DNA of 7,313 nt, from the NCBI GenBank assembly GCA_001771975.1, contig MERE01000053.1, positions 1 through 7,313 on the forward strand. The letters are read 5' to 3'. Made by a program: the position numbers and the translations under genes. Positions 1 through 6,436 of this stretch are shown here, piece by piece; the first letter of the stretch is position 1, and every line of letters starts with the position of its first letter. The notes under the pieces were generated by a model, which did no database searches, was not told the DNA's origin, and was given only the letters and a program-made list of their open reading frames with translations. This DNA comes from Betaproteobacteria bacterium RIFCSPLOWO2_02_FULL_68_150 (GTDB lineage Bacteria; Pseudomonadota; Gammaproteobacteria; Burkholderiales; SG8-39).

Positions 1-347
1 TCGCGCAGTTCCTTGCGCGAGCGCATCACCATGACGAGCACGCGCCCGTCCCGCAAACCACGCTTCAGTTCGCTCATGGGATGATCATGCGCCAAGGCTG
101 CGTCAAGCGCGCCCACTTCCGGAAGCAGCAGCACGTCGGCGGCGAGCGACTTCAGGCCGCGGTATTCGCCCGCCACCACCGCCATGCGATCCGGTCCGCG
201 CAGCCAAAGCTGCATCGGGACGGGTGCGCGCACCTGCTTGACGTTGGCGCGCGGCGGCGAACCCGGCGCCAGCGCGATGCTCGCGCCCGGCTGCACCTCG
301 GCGAACAGATCCGCATGGCCATCGAGCACCGCTTGCCACGACGCCAT
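1..347 (-). CDS. Unrecognised protein, N-terminal 115 residues (gene runs off left edge)
   Basis: I do not recognise this protein, and no function is assigned. The ATG at 347-345 shares one base with the TGA of the upstream reductase gene (TGATG), and a G-rich stretch inside the end of that gene can serve as ribosome binding site. The frame stays open to the window edge, giving 115 codons plus two bases with no stop. The visible part looks soluble. It starts MASWQAVLDGHADLFAEV, has a Pro/Ala/Gly-rich stretch at residues 19-34, a Trp-containing segment near 45-52 (PMQLWLRG), and ends with a short hydrophobic strand (RVLVMVM, 102-108) followed by a basic patch. There is no signal peptide, clear membrane helix or Cys motif; the visible part has no cysteine at all. 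Overlap with the reductase implies translational coupling and probably a role in the same pathway. Codon use matches the neighbours and argues for a real gene. I am confident it is coding but not of its role. Confidence 0.72.
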   Translation of the reverse strand, partial: MASWQAVLDGHADLFAEVQPGASIALAPGSPPRANVKQVRAPVPMQLWLRGPDRMAVVAGEYRGLKSLAADVLLLPEVGALDAALAHDHPMSELKRGLRDGRVLVMVMRSRKELR

Positions 348-2314
348 CAAATCCGCACCCCCAGCCGGTAGCCCTCATGAATCGCGGCGTCGAGCCCGCG
401 CGGCATGAGCACATCGCCGCAACCGTGCAGCTCGTCCACCATCCACTCGAATTGCGTGAACAGCTCCTGGTTGGAGCGGCGCGGTCCAGCCGCGACCACG
501 CTGTCCGCCGGGATCACGGTCTGCGCGCCTTTTGCGTCCACCACGATCGCGCTCTCGGCCGTGACGCGCTCCAGCCGCGTCTGGGTGAGGACGCGGATCT
601 CGAGCTCCTCCAGCCACGAGGTGTGGCGCCACTTGAAGGTCGGCATCACATCCTCGGCGATGCGCTTGCCGGGCTCCACGAGCGTCACCTCGGCGCCGCG
701 CTTGCGGAGCGACTCGGCGACCACCAGCCCGACCTTGTTGGCGCCGAGCACCACCACGCGTTTTCCGGCGGTGACGCGCCCTGCGGCGACGTCGAGCGCA
801 TCGACGATGCGCTCGCCTCCCTCGAGGTGCGCGAAGGCCTCGCGGTCGACGCGCGCGCCCGCCGCGACCACGCACACATCGTACTGGTGCAGCACCGAGC
901 GCATGAACTTCGGGTTCGCCTCGGTGTTGAACTGCAGCTTCACGCCGAGCTTCGCGGCCATCACCTCGTAATGGCGCACCACCGAATGCAGGTCCTCCGG
1001 CCGCGCCAGGTCGTGCGTAGCGTAGCCGAGCAGGTTGCCGCCGATGCGGCTGCCGCGCTCGTACACGGTGACGTCATGCCCGCGCTTCGCCGCCGTGGTC
1101 GCGAATTCCATTCCCGCCGGGCCGGCGCCGATCACCATGATTCTCTTCTTCACCGCCGCGGGCGTGAGCGCGTACTCGGGCTCGACCTCGTGGCCGAGCG
1201 CCGGGTTCATGGTGCAGGTGTACGGCAGGTCGCGGAACACGCGCGACAGGCAATTCAGCGAGCCGATGCAGCGGCGCACTTCGTCGAGCCGGTCTTCGGC
1301 CGCCTTGTGCACCAGTTCCGGATCGGCAAGCAGCGGCCGGCAGACTTCCCAGTAATCGAATTCGCCGCGGCCGAGGCACTCGTCCGCCATTACCGGGTCG
1401 GGCAGGCGGTTGCCGTAGGCGATCAGCGTCTGCGGGCATTCCTGCTTGGCGCGGATCGCGAGCCGGTTCCAGTAGCCGGGCGGCACGTCGCGCCCGATCG
1501 AGGATTCGGGCGCTTCCTGCCAGCCAACCGTGACGCTGATCATGTCGACGCCGCAGCCCGCGGCCTGGCGCATCAGCGCGAAGCACTCGTCCTCCGTGTT
1601 GCCGCCCCACTGATCCATGAGTTCCGCGCCGTTCAGCCGCACGATGAGCGGGTGCCCGGGCAGCGCCTGCTTGATCGAGTCGATCAGCTCGCGCATGAAG
1701 CGGCCGCGATTTTCCACCGTGCCGCCGTACTCGTCGCTTCTCTGGTTGGTGAACTTCGAATTGAACGAAGCGAGCAGATACCCCATGAAGCTGGTCACCT
1801 CGACGCCGTCGAAACCGGCGCGCACGGCGCGCTTCGCCGCGTCGACGTGCTCGCCGATGCAGCGCCGGATGTCCTGCCTCGACATCTCGCGCGGCGGGCG
1901 AAAGTGCGGCAGCGTCTGCGGCACCACCGAAGGCTGCACGCAGTAGCCGAGGTCGATGCCGCCGTAGCGCCCGGCGTGCAGGATCTGCTGGATGGCGAGC
2001 GCCCCGGCGTCGTGAATGGTGCGCGCGATGATCTCGAACTGCGGCAGGAACTTGTCGTCGTAGAGCGCCACCTGGCGGAAGTAGGACTTGCCCTCGCCCT
2101 TGGGGTCCGGATACGCGCCCTGATTGGTGATGATGCCGCAGCCGGTGCCGGCGATGACGCGCGTGCGCGCGAGCTCGCGCGGCGTGATGAAGCCGTCGCG
2201 CGTGTTGTAATTCGACACGCAGCAGGCGCCGTACTTGATCAGGTTCGGCGCCGCATAGCGCCCGAGCCGGCCGGGCTTGAAAAGGTGCGGCAGTTTCCGC
2301 TCTCCGGGTCTCAT
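347..2314 (-). CDS. OYE-type FMN/FAD/Fe-S oxidoreductase (TMADH / 2,4-dienoyl-CoA reductase / enoate reductase family)
   Basis: A 655-residue multidomain flavoprotein, the usual length for this family. Residues about 8-340 form the Old Yellow Enzyme TIM barrel that binds FMN (HAGR at 113-116, TNQRSDEYGG at 189-198). An Fe-S segment follows at 349-367. The FAD/NAD(P)-binding part starts at about 390 with GAGPAG (396-401), has a second nucleotide-binding motif GANKVG (524-529), and ends with the family's typical GD...P...AIHEGYR. Relatives pass electrons from NAD(P)H through FAD and the cluster to FMN to reduce C=C bonds of enoyl or dienoyl substrates, or demethylate amines. Two oddities: the CxxCxxC-x11-C motif reads C349-I-G-S352-L-N-C355...C367, with Ser for the second Cys, and the usual HxxH/N substrate motif reads T174-S-F-M177. 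The start is supported by AAGGAAG just upstream, and it overlaps the ligase stop by 4 bp (ATGA). Reduction of an aryl- or enoyl-CoA made by the ligase's pathway is plausible. The family is sure; the substrate is unknown. Confidence 0.93.
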   Translation of the reverse strand: MRPGERKLPHLFKPGRLGRYAAPNLIKYGACCVSNYNTRDGFITPRELARTRVIAGTGCGIITNQGAYPDPKGEGKSYFRQVALYDDKFLPQFEIIARTIHDAGALAIQQILHAGRYGGIDLGYCVQPSVVPQTLPHFRPPREMSRQDIRRCIGEHVDAAKRAVRAGFDGVEVTSFMGYLLASFNSKFTNQRSDEYGGTVENRGRFMRELIDSIKQALPGHPLIVRLNGAELMDQWGGNTEDECFALMRQAAGCGVDMISVTVGWQEAPESSIGRDVPPGYWNRLAIRAKQECPQTLIAYGNRLPDPVMADECLGRGEFDYWEVCRPLLADPELVHKAAEDRLDEVRRCIGSLNCLSRVFRDLPYTCTMNPALGHEVEPEYALTPAAVKKRIMVIGAGPAGMEFATTAAKRGHDVTVYERGSRIGGNLLGYATHDLARPEDLHSVVRHYEVMAAKLGVKLQFNTEANPKFMRSVLHQYDVCVVAAGARVDREAFAHLEGGERIVDALDVAAGRVTAGKRVVVLGANKVGLVVAESLRKRGAEVTLVEPGKRIAEDVMPTFKWRHTSWLEELEIRVLTQTRLERVTAESAIVVDAKGAQTVIPADSVVAAGPRRSNQELFTQFEWMVDELHGCGDVLMPRGLDAAIHEGYRLGVRI

Positions 2315-3942
2315 GACTTCCTTTCGCTGGCGAGTTGCGCGGCGATGCGCTCGCGCAGCTCGCGTTTCAGGATCTTGCCGACGGGACTGGTCGGGAACTC
2401 GGTCACCAGCTCGAGCCGCTCGGGCAGCTTGAAGCTCGCGATGCGCTGGCCCTTCAGGAACTCCGTCAGCTCGCCAAGGGTCAGGCTCATGCCGGGCTTC
2501 GGAATGACGAATGCGCAGGCCTTCTCGCCGAACACCTCGTCGGGCATCGCCACCAGCGTCGCCGCCTTCACGCTGGGGTGCGCGAACAGGTAGTTCTCGA
2601 TCTCGTCGCAGCTGATCTTCTCGCCGCCGCGGTTGATGATGTCCTTGCGCCGCCCCTCGGTGTAGAGCTGGCGGCCGCGCTTGCGCACGATGTCGCCCAT
2701 GCGATAAAAACCCTCGGGCGTGAAGGCTTCACGGTTCTTCTCCGGCGCGTTGTAGTAGCCGCGGATCGTGTAGGGACCTCGCACGCACAACTCGCCCGCG
2801 GCACCGTCGGCGAGTTCGCGCTCGTCATCGCCCAGCACCCGGATCTCGTCGTCATCGCAGATCGGGATGCCGGAACTCTCCAGCACCGCTTCGTCGTCCC
2901 CGTACAGCCGCACCATGCTGATCAACCCTTCCGCCGTGCCGTAGATCTCCTGCGGAACGCACTCCAGGCGCTCGCGCAGGCGCGCGCGCAGCTCCGGCGC
3001 GAGCCGCGCGCCGCCGTTCTGGATCACCTTCAGCGTGGAGAGGTCGTGCCGCTCCGGCAGCCGCGTGTTGAGCCACGCCGCGATCAGCGGCACCGCGGCG
3101 GGCACCACGGTAACGCCCTCGCGCTCGACGAGCGAAAACACCGTGTCGGCGTCGCCCGCGGGCGCGAGCACCACCGTGCCGCCGTGATACAGCGCGCCCA
3201 TCAGCCCCGGCGAGGCAAGGTTGTAGTTGTGGCCGAGCGGCAAAATCACCATCAACACCGTGTGCTCGGCAAAGCCGGCGAGCAGGCCGCAGCGCTTGGC
3301 GTTGTAGACGTAATCGTCGTGCGTGCGCGGAATGAGCTTGGCCAGCGAGGTCGTGCCGCCCGAGAGCAGCATCAGCGCGACTTCCTGAGGATCCAGGCGC
3401 GGCAGCGGCGCCGCGGGCCCCGGCTGCTCCATCAGCGCGGCGAGCGAATGCTGCCCGCCGAGCGGCTTGCCCGCCACGAAGACCTGCTTCAGGGTGGGAC
3501 AGGAGGCGCGCATCTCTTCGGCCATCGTGCGATAGTCGAATTCCCGCAGCACGTCGGGGATCACGTAGCCCGCGGCGCCCGAGCCGCTGATGAAATGCTT
3601 CACCTCGGTATGCCGGTGCGCGCGCAGCGCCATGACCGGAATGCACCCGGCGCGGATCAAGCCGAAGAACGCGTAGAGGAAGTCAGGCACGTTGTGCAGT
3701 TGCAGCACGACCCGGTCGAGCGGCTGCAGGCCGCAGCGCACGAACTGCGCCGCGAGGCGCTCTACGCGCTCGCCCAGCTCGGCGTAGCGGATGCGTTCGG
3801 CGCCATGCACCAGCGCGACCTTGTCCGGCCGCGCTGCGGCCGAGCGCGCGAGCGCGTCGCAGATCGACAGGCCTTCCCAGTAACCGCGCTCGCGGTAGCG
3901 CCGGGCAAAATCCTCGGGCCAAGCCACGCAGCCTTGCAGCAT
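2311..3942 (-). CDS. Aryl-acid adenylating enzyme / acyl-CoA ligase, DhbE/EntE-like
   Basis: A complete 543-residue ANL-superfamily enzyme, close in length to DhbE and EntE (about 540). It adenylates a carboxylic acid with ATP and transfers the acyl group to a thiol, CoA or a carrier protein. Core motifs are present: P-loop LLSGGTTSLAKLIPRTH (192-208, Ser199 where Gly is common), YGTAEGL (334-340), YRMGD (413-417), hinge region GRRKDIINRGGEKIS (430-444), and PTSPVGKILK (517-526) with the probable catalytic Lys523. The N-terminus (WPEDFARRYRERGYW) and the HNYNLAS segment (238-244) follow the DhbE/EntE pattern. In DhbE the His-Asn pair and the following Ser of this segment line the aryl-acid pocket, so a benzoate-type acid, perhaps ortho-substituted, is the likely substrate. 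No carrier protein or siderophore synthase is visible, and the next gene encodes a reductase, so CoA thioester formation for catabolism is more likely than siderophore synthesis. It opens the left operon with a very strong ribosome binding site. Aliphatic or cinnamate-like substrates are not excluded. Confidence 0.92.
   Translation of the reverse strand: MLQGCVAWPEDFARRYRERGYWEGLSICDALARSAAARPDKVALVHGAERIRYAELGERVERLAAQFVRCGLQPLDRVVLQLHNVPDFLYAFFGLIRAGCIPVMALRAHRHTEVKHFISGSGAAGYVIPDVLREFDYRTMAEEMRASCPTLKQVFVAGKPLGGQHSLAALMEQPGPAAPLPRLDPQEVALMLLSGGTTSLAKLIPRTHDDYVYNAKRCGLLAGFAEHTVLMVILPLGHNYNLASPGLMGALYHGGTVVLAPAGDADTVFSLVEREGVTVVPAAVPLIAAWLNTRLPERHDLSTLKVIQNGGARLAPELRARLRERLECVPQEIYGTAEGLISMVRLYGDDEAVLESSGIPICDDDEIRVLGDDERELADGAAGELCVRGPYTIRGYYNAPEKNREAFTPEGFYRMGDIVRKRGRQLYTEGRRKDIINRGGEKISCDEIENYLFAHPSVKAATLVAMPDEVFGEKACAFVIPKPGMSLTLGELTEFLKGQRIASFKLPERLELVTEFPTSPVGKILKRELRERIAAQLASERKS
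2317..2323 (-). promoter_or_regulatory. Shine-Dalgarno of the reductase gene, inside the ligase end
   Basis: On the minus strand AAGGAAG lies directly upstream of the ATG at 2314, within the last codons of the ligase gene. Together with the ATGA overlap it fixes the reductase start and implies translational coupling. Confidence 0.6.
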
Positions 3943-4024
3943 GCAACCTCCTCCAAGAGGCGGAGGCGTTAAGCTGCCAGAGCGGCGCCCGCAGGTACTT
4001 GTGCTACATCAAATGCCGGTGCTG
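3943..4024 (-). other. 82-bp spacer between kup and the ligase operon
   Basis: This stretch separates the kup stop from the ligase start. I see no GC-rich hairpin followed by a T-run, so no intrinsic terminator for kup, and no convincing sigma70 promoter: a TTGATG at the kup-proximal end (minus strand) has no matching -10 box at the right spacing. The only strong signal is the ligase ribosome binding site. Read-through from kup or a poorly conserved promoter are both possible. Confidence 0.45.
3947..3954 (-). promoter_or_regulatory. Strong Shine-Dalgarno of the ligase gene, in a possible hairpin
   Basis: On the minus strand GGAGGAGG ends 4 bases before the ATG at 3942 and fixes that start. 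The bases just upstream in the transcript contain CCTCC (3962-3966) and CCTC (3957-3960), either of which can pair with the GGAGG or GAGG of this site through a 7- or 3-base loop. The start site could therefore be partly masked. The stem is only 4-5 bp, so the regulatory reading is speculative; the ribosome binding site itself is clear. Confidence 0.8.
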
Positions 4025-5908
4025 TTAAATTTCCACCCGCGTGCCCAGCTCGATGACGCGGTTCGCCGGCAGGTTGAAGTAGTCGGCCGCACTGCCGGCA
4101 TTGCGCGCCATGGCGGCGAAGATCCGCTCGCGCCATTGCGCCATGCCCGCGCCGGGGGTCGCGATCACGGTCTCGCGGCTGAGAAAATAGGAAGTCTGCA
4201 TCGGGTCGAGGTCGAAAGCGCGCGCCCGCGAGGTGCGCAGCGCGTGCGGCACGTCCATCTGGTCCTTGAAGCCGAATTGCATCGCGGCGCGCCAGCAGTT
4301 GTAACCGAGCGGCTCGATCGACACCCGCTCATCGAGCGGCACCCACGGCACCTCCAGGACCTCCACGGTAAGGAAGACCACGTTTTCGTGCAGCACGGCG
4401 TTGTGCTTGAGATTGTGCAGGAGCGCGTTGGGCGTCGCGCCCGGCGTCGCGGTCAGGAACACTGCCGTGCCGGGTACCCGGTGCGGGGGCTGGCGCATGA
4501 GCGATTCGAGAAAAGCTTCGAGCGGGATCGAGTTCGAGCGCATCTGCCCCACCAGGATCCGGCGCCCCTGGCGCCAGGTGATCATGACCAGAAAGATCGT
4601 CGCGCCCGCGGCGAGCGGAAACCAGCCACCCTCGTGAATCTTGAGCAGGCTGGCGCTGAAAAACGCCAGATCGACAAGCAGGAAAAAACCGGTTGCCGCA
4701 AGGCACAGCGCGAGCGGAAGGCCCCAGCTGTGCCGGATCACGAAGAACGTGAGAATGGTGGTGGTGAGCATCGTCCCGACCACCGCGACGCCGTAGGCCG
4801 AGGCGAGCCGCGTCGAGGAACCGAAACCGAGAACCGCTCCGAGCACCGCGGCGAGCAGCAGCCAGTTGACCGCGGGAATGTAGATCTGCCCGACCTCCTT
4901 TTCCGATGTCTGCTGGATGTCCATGCGCGGCAGAAAGCCGAGCTGGATGGCCTGCCGGGTCATCGAGTAGGCGCCCGAAATCGTTGCCTGCGACGCGATC
5001 ACGGTCGCTGCGGTAGCGAGCACGATCATCGGAAACAGCGCCCATTCCGGATAGGCGAGATAGAACGGATTCTCGATCGCCTTCGGGTCGCCCATGAGCA
5101 ACGCGCCCTGTCCGAAGTAGTTCAACAGCAGCGCCGGGAACACCAGGCCGAACCAGGCGATCCGGATCGGCAGCTTGCCGAAATGCCCCATATCGGCGTA
5201 CAGCGCCTCCGCCCCGGTCACCGCCAGCAGCACGGCGCCCAGGACGACGAATGAGGCCCAGCCATGCTGCGTCGTGAAAAGCAAGGCATGCGCGGGATTG
5301 AGCGCGGCCAGCACCCCGGGATTGCGCGCGATGCCGAGCACGCCGATCGCACCGAGCGAAAGGAACCACAGCGCGCAGATCGGGCCGAACCATAAGCCGA
5401 CCACAGCGGTGCCCTTGCGTTGCACGAAAAACAGGGCGATCAGGACCCCCACCGAGATCGGCACGATATACGGCTTCAACGCGGAGGTGCCGATCTCCAG
5501 CCCTTCGACTGCCGAGAGCACCGATATTGCGGGCGTCAGCACCGCGTCGCCGTAGAACAGGGACGCACCGAACACGCCGAAGATCAGGATTGGAATGCGC
5601 CAGCGGTCGTCGCCCTTGACTGCCGATGACGCCAAGGCCACCAGCGCCATGATGCCGCCTTCGCCGCGGTTGTCGGCGCGCATCACCAGCATCACGTATT
5701 TCAGCGTCACCACCACCACCAGCGACCAGAATATCGCCGACAGCCCACCCAGGATGCTCTCTGCAGTAAGCGGGATGCCGTGGGCCGGGCTGAAAGTTTC
5801 CTTGACGGCGTAGAGCGGGCTGGTGCCGATATCGCCGTAGACGACGCCGAGCGCGGCAAGCGTCAGTGCGGCTCGCGACGAGCGTATTGCTTGCGGCCGA
5901 CTTTCCAT
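4025..5908 (-). CDS. kup: Kup-family low-affinity potassium transporter
   Basis: A complete 627-residue KUP/HAK/KT potassium uptake protein (E. coli Kup has 622). It imports K+ across the inner membrane, probably with H+. The family's signature segments appear in order: GVVYGDIGTSPLY (21-33), RADNRGEGGIMAL (77-89), GASLFYGDAVLTPAISVLSA (114-133), TGAEALYADMGHFGKLPIR (231-249) and SQATISGAYSMTRQA (306-320). About twelve hydrophobic segments run to residue 445. A cytoplasmic C-terminal domain of about 180 residues follows and ends in the conserved YFNLPANRVIELGTRVEI. The start at 5908 is supported by GGAAGG (5915-5920) six bases upstream. The acidic residues of the first and third signature segments, which matter for ion coupling in this superfamily, are present, so the gene looks intact. 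It is flanked by a 176-bp spacer upstream and 82 bp downstream and has no obvious functional link to either neighbouring operon. It looks like a housekeeping gene. Confidence 0.97.
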   Translation of the reverse strand: MESRPQAIRSSRAALTLAALGVVYGDIGTSPLYAVKETFSPAHGIPLTAESILGGLSAIFWSLVVVVTLKYVMLVMRADNRGEGGIMALVALASSAVKGDDRWRIPILIFGVFGASLFYGDAVLTPAISVLSAVEGLEIGTSALKPYIVPISVGVLIALFFVQRKGTAVVGLWFGPICALWFLSLGAIGVLGIARNPGVLAALNPAHALLFTTQHGWASFVVLGAVLLAVTGAEALYADMGHFGKLPIRIAWFGLVFPALLLNYFGQGALLMGDPKAIENPFYLAYPEWALFPMIVLATAATVIASQATISGAYSMTRQAIQLGFLPRMDIQQTSEKEVGQIYIPAVNWLLLAAVLGAVLGFGSSTRLASAYGVAVVGTMLTTTILTFFVIRHSWGLPLALCLAATGFFLLVDLAFFSASLLKIHEGGWFPLAAGATIFLVMITWRQGRRILVGQMRSNSIPLEAFLESLMRQPPHRVPGTAVFLTATPGATPNALLHNLKHNAVLHENVVFLTVEVLEVPWVPLDERVSIEPLGYNCWRAAMQFGFKDQMDVPHALRTSRARAFDLDPMQTSYFLSRETVIATPGAGMAQWRERIFAAMARNAGSAADYFNLPANRVIELGTRVEI

Positions 5909-6084
5909 TTCTCGCCTTCCACCAACGAGCAGGCGCGCACGCTACTCCCGCATTGCACAAATATCAAATCCGAGAACGCTGCAGTGGTGTGATCAGAAAC
6001 GATTACAGAGATTAATCAGGACGTTACGGAATATCGATTTCACCAGGTGACCAGCAACGTACGAGGCGCGCAGCCGCTCTCGAC
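5909..6084 (-). promoter_or_regulatory. 176-bp spacer, probable kup promoter region
   Basis: This gene-free stretch between the TfoX-domain gene and kup includes a clearly AT-richer patch (about 5960-6050), the kind of composition expected of a promoter. It holds two short perfect inverted repeats, TCACCAGGTGA (6040-6050) and GATTAATC (6010-6017), and GATTA repeated at 6001-6005 and 6010-6014. On the minus strand a TTGATA lies roughly 40-50 bases before the kup ribosome binding site, but the hexamer 17 bases downstream (TAGCGT) is a poor -10 box. I therefore call a promoter region, not exact boxes. No intrinsic terminator for the upstream operon is evident. Confidence 0.4.
5915..5920 (-). promoter_or_regulatory. 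Shine-Dalgarno of kup
   Basis: On the minus strand GGAAGG lies 6 bases before the ATG at 5908. It supports that start, after which the conserved YGDIGTSPLY segment begins within about 24 residues, as in other Kup proteins. Confidence 0.7.
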
Positions 6085-6435
6085 TCATTTGCTCCTGGCG
6101 GGCAGTGCGGTGACGTAGCCTTCGGCGAGCGCGATCCAACGCCTGAGCGCATTCGCATCGCAGGCGGCCGGATCCACCCAGACGAAGCCTGCCATCGGGC
6201 GCCCGGTGAAGTCCATCGGCCGAGCGCCGGGACGCGCCAGCGCTGCCGCATGCTGATCCTTGCCGATGCGAAACATGAATCCCTGCTTCGCCGTGCCGCA
6301 CAGCATGTTGCCGTGATCCAGGAAACAGATGCCGCCAAACATCGCCTTCTCGGACAGTCCGCGACGTGGCTCCAGAACGCGGCGCAGGCGTTGCGCCAAC
6401 GCGAGCGGATCGTGCGCGGTGGATTTCCTGGCCAT
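6085..6435 (-). CDS. Single-domain TfoX-N (TfoX/Sxy N-terminal-like) protein
   Basis: A complete 116-residue protein made of one TfoX N-terminal-type domain. Diagnostic segments are SEKAMFGGICFLDHGNMLCG (28-47), GFMFRIGKD (52-60) and FTGRPMAGFVWVDP (76-89), followed by a C-terminal helix (ANALRRWIALAEGYV). Full-length TfoX/Sxy of E. coli and Haemophilus, which activates competence genes with CRP, has about 210 residues and a second, C-terminal domain that is absent here. A competence role should not be assumed; stand-alone proteins of this type have no settled function. The ATG at 6435 follows the stop of the AHSA1-GST gene after one base, with GGAGG (6445-6449) nine bases upstream inside that gene, so the pair is probably translated from one mRNA. 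There is no membrane segment or signal peptide, and the protein is probably cytoplasmic. Confidence 0.88.
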   Translation of the reverse strand: MARKSTAHDPLALAQRLRRVLEPRRGLSEKAMFGGICFLDHGNMLCGTAKQGFMFRIGKDQHAAALARPGARPMDFTGRPMAGFVWVDPAACDANALRRWIALAEGYVTALPARSK

Positions 6436-6436
6436 C

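Noticed and set aside
347..2314. Reading the reductase as a classical FadH 2,4-dienoyl-CoA reductase
   Set aside because: The architecture matches, but the Fe-S spacing is TMADH-like with one Cys missing and the substrate motif differs, so only the family level is supported.
377..2593. A 738-codon open frame on the plus strand opposite the reductase and ligase end
   Set aside because: Its Arg/Ala/His/Val-rich translation resembles no family, and it lies antisense to two genes with clear conserved motifs. It is a byproduct of high GC and codon bias.
3942..3957. A sigma54-like pattern (TTGGAG...TTGCAT on the minus strand) before the ligase ATG
   Set aside because: It lacks the consensus TGGC core at -24, and it coincides with the Shine-Dalgarno and start codon, leaving no room for a leader.
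2335..5254. Two long plus-strand frames (2335-3972 and 3941-5254) opposite the ligase and kup
   Set aside because: Low-complexity Arg/His/Gln-rich translations antisense to well-supported genes, with no motifs.
4329..5960. A 543-codon minus-strand frame overlapping kup in another phase
   Set aside because: The Arg-rich translation is a shifted reading of kup; kup in its own frame has all family motifs.
5985..6000. A TGTGA half-site suggesting a CRP site near the TfoX-N and kup genes
   Set aside because: There is no TCACA half-site at the required spacing; a single half-site is expected by chance.
6085..6435. Annotation of the TfoX-N protein as the competence regulator TfoX/Sxy
   Set aside because: The protein is half-length and lacks the C-terminal domain, and no competence genes are nearby.
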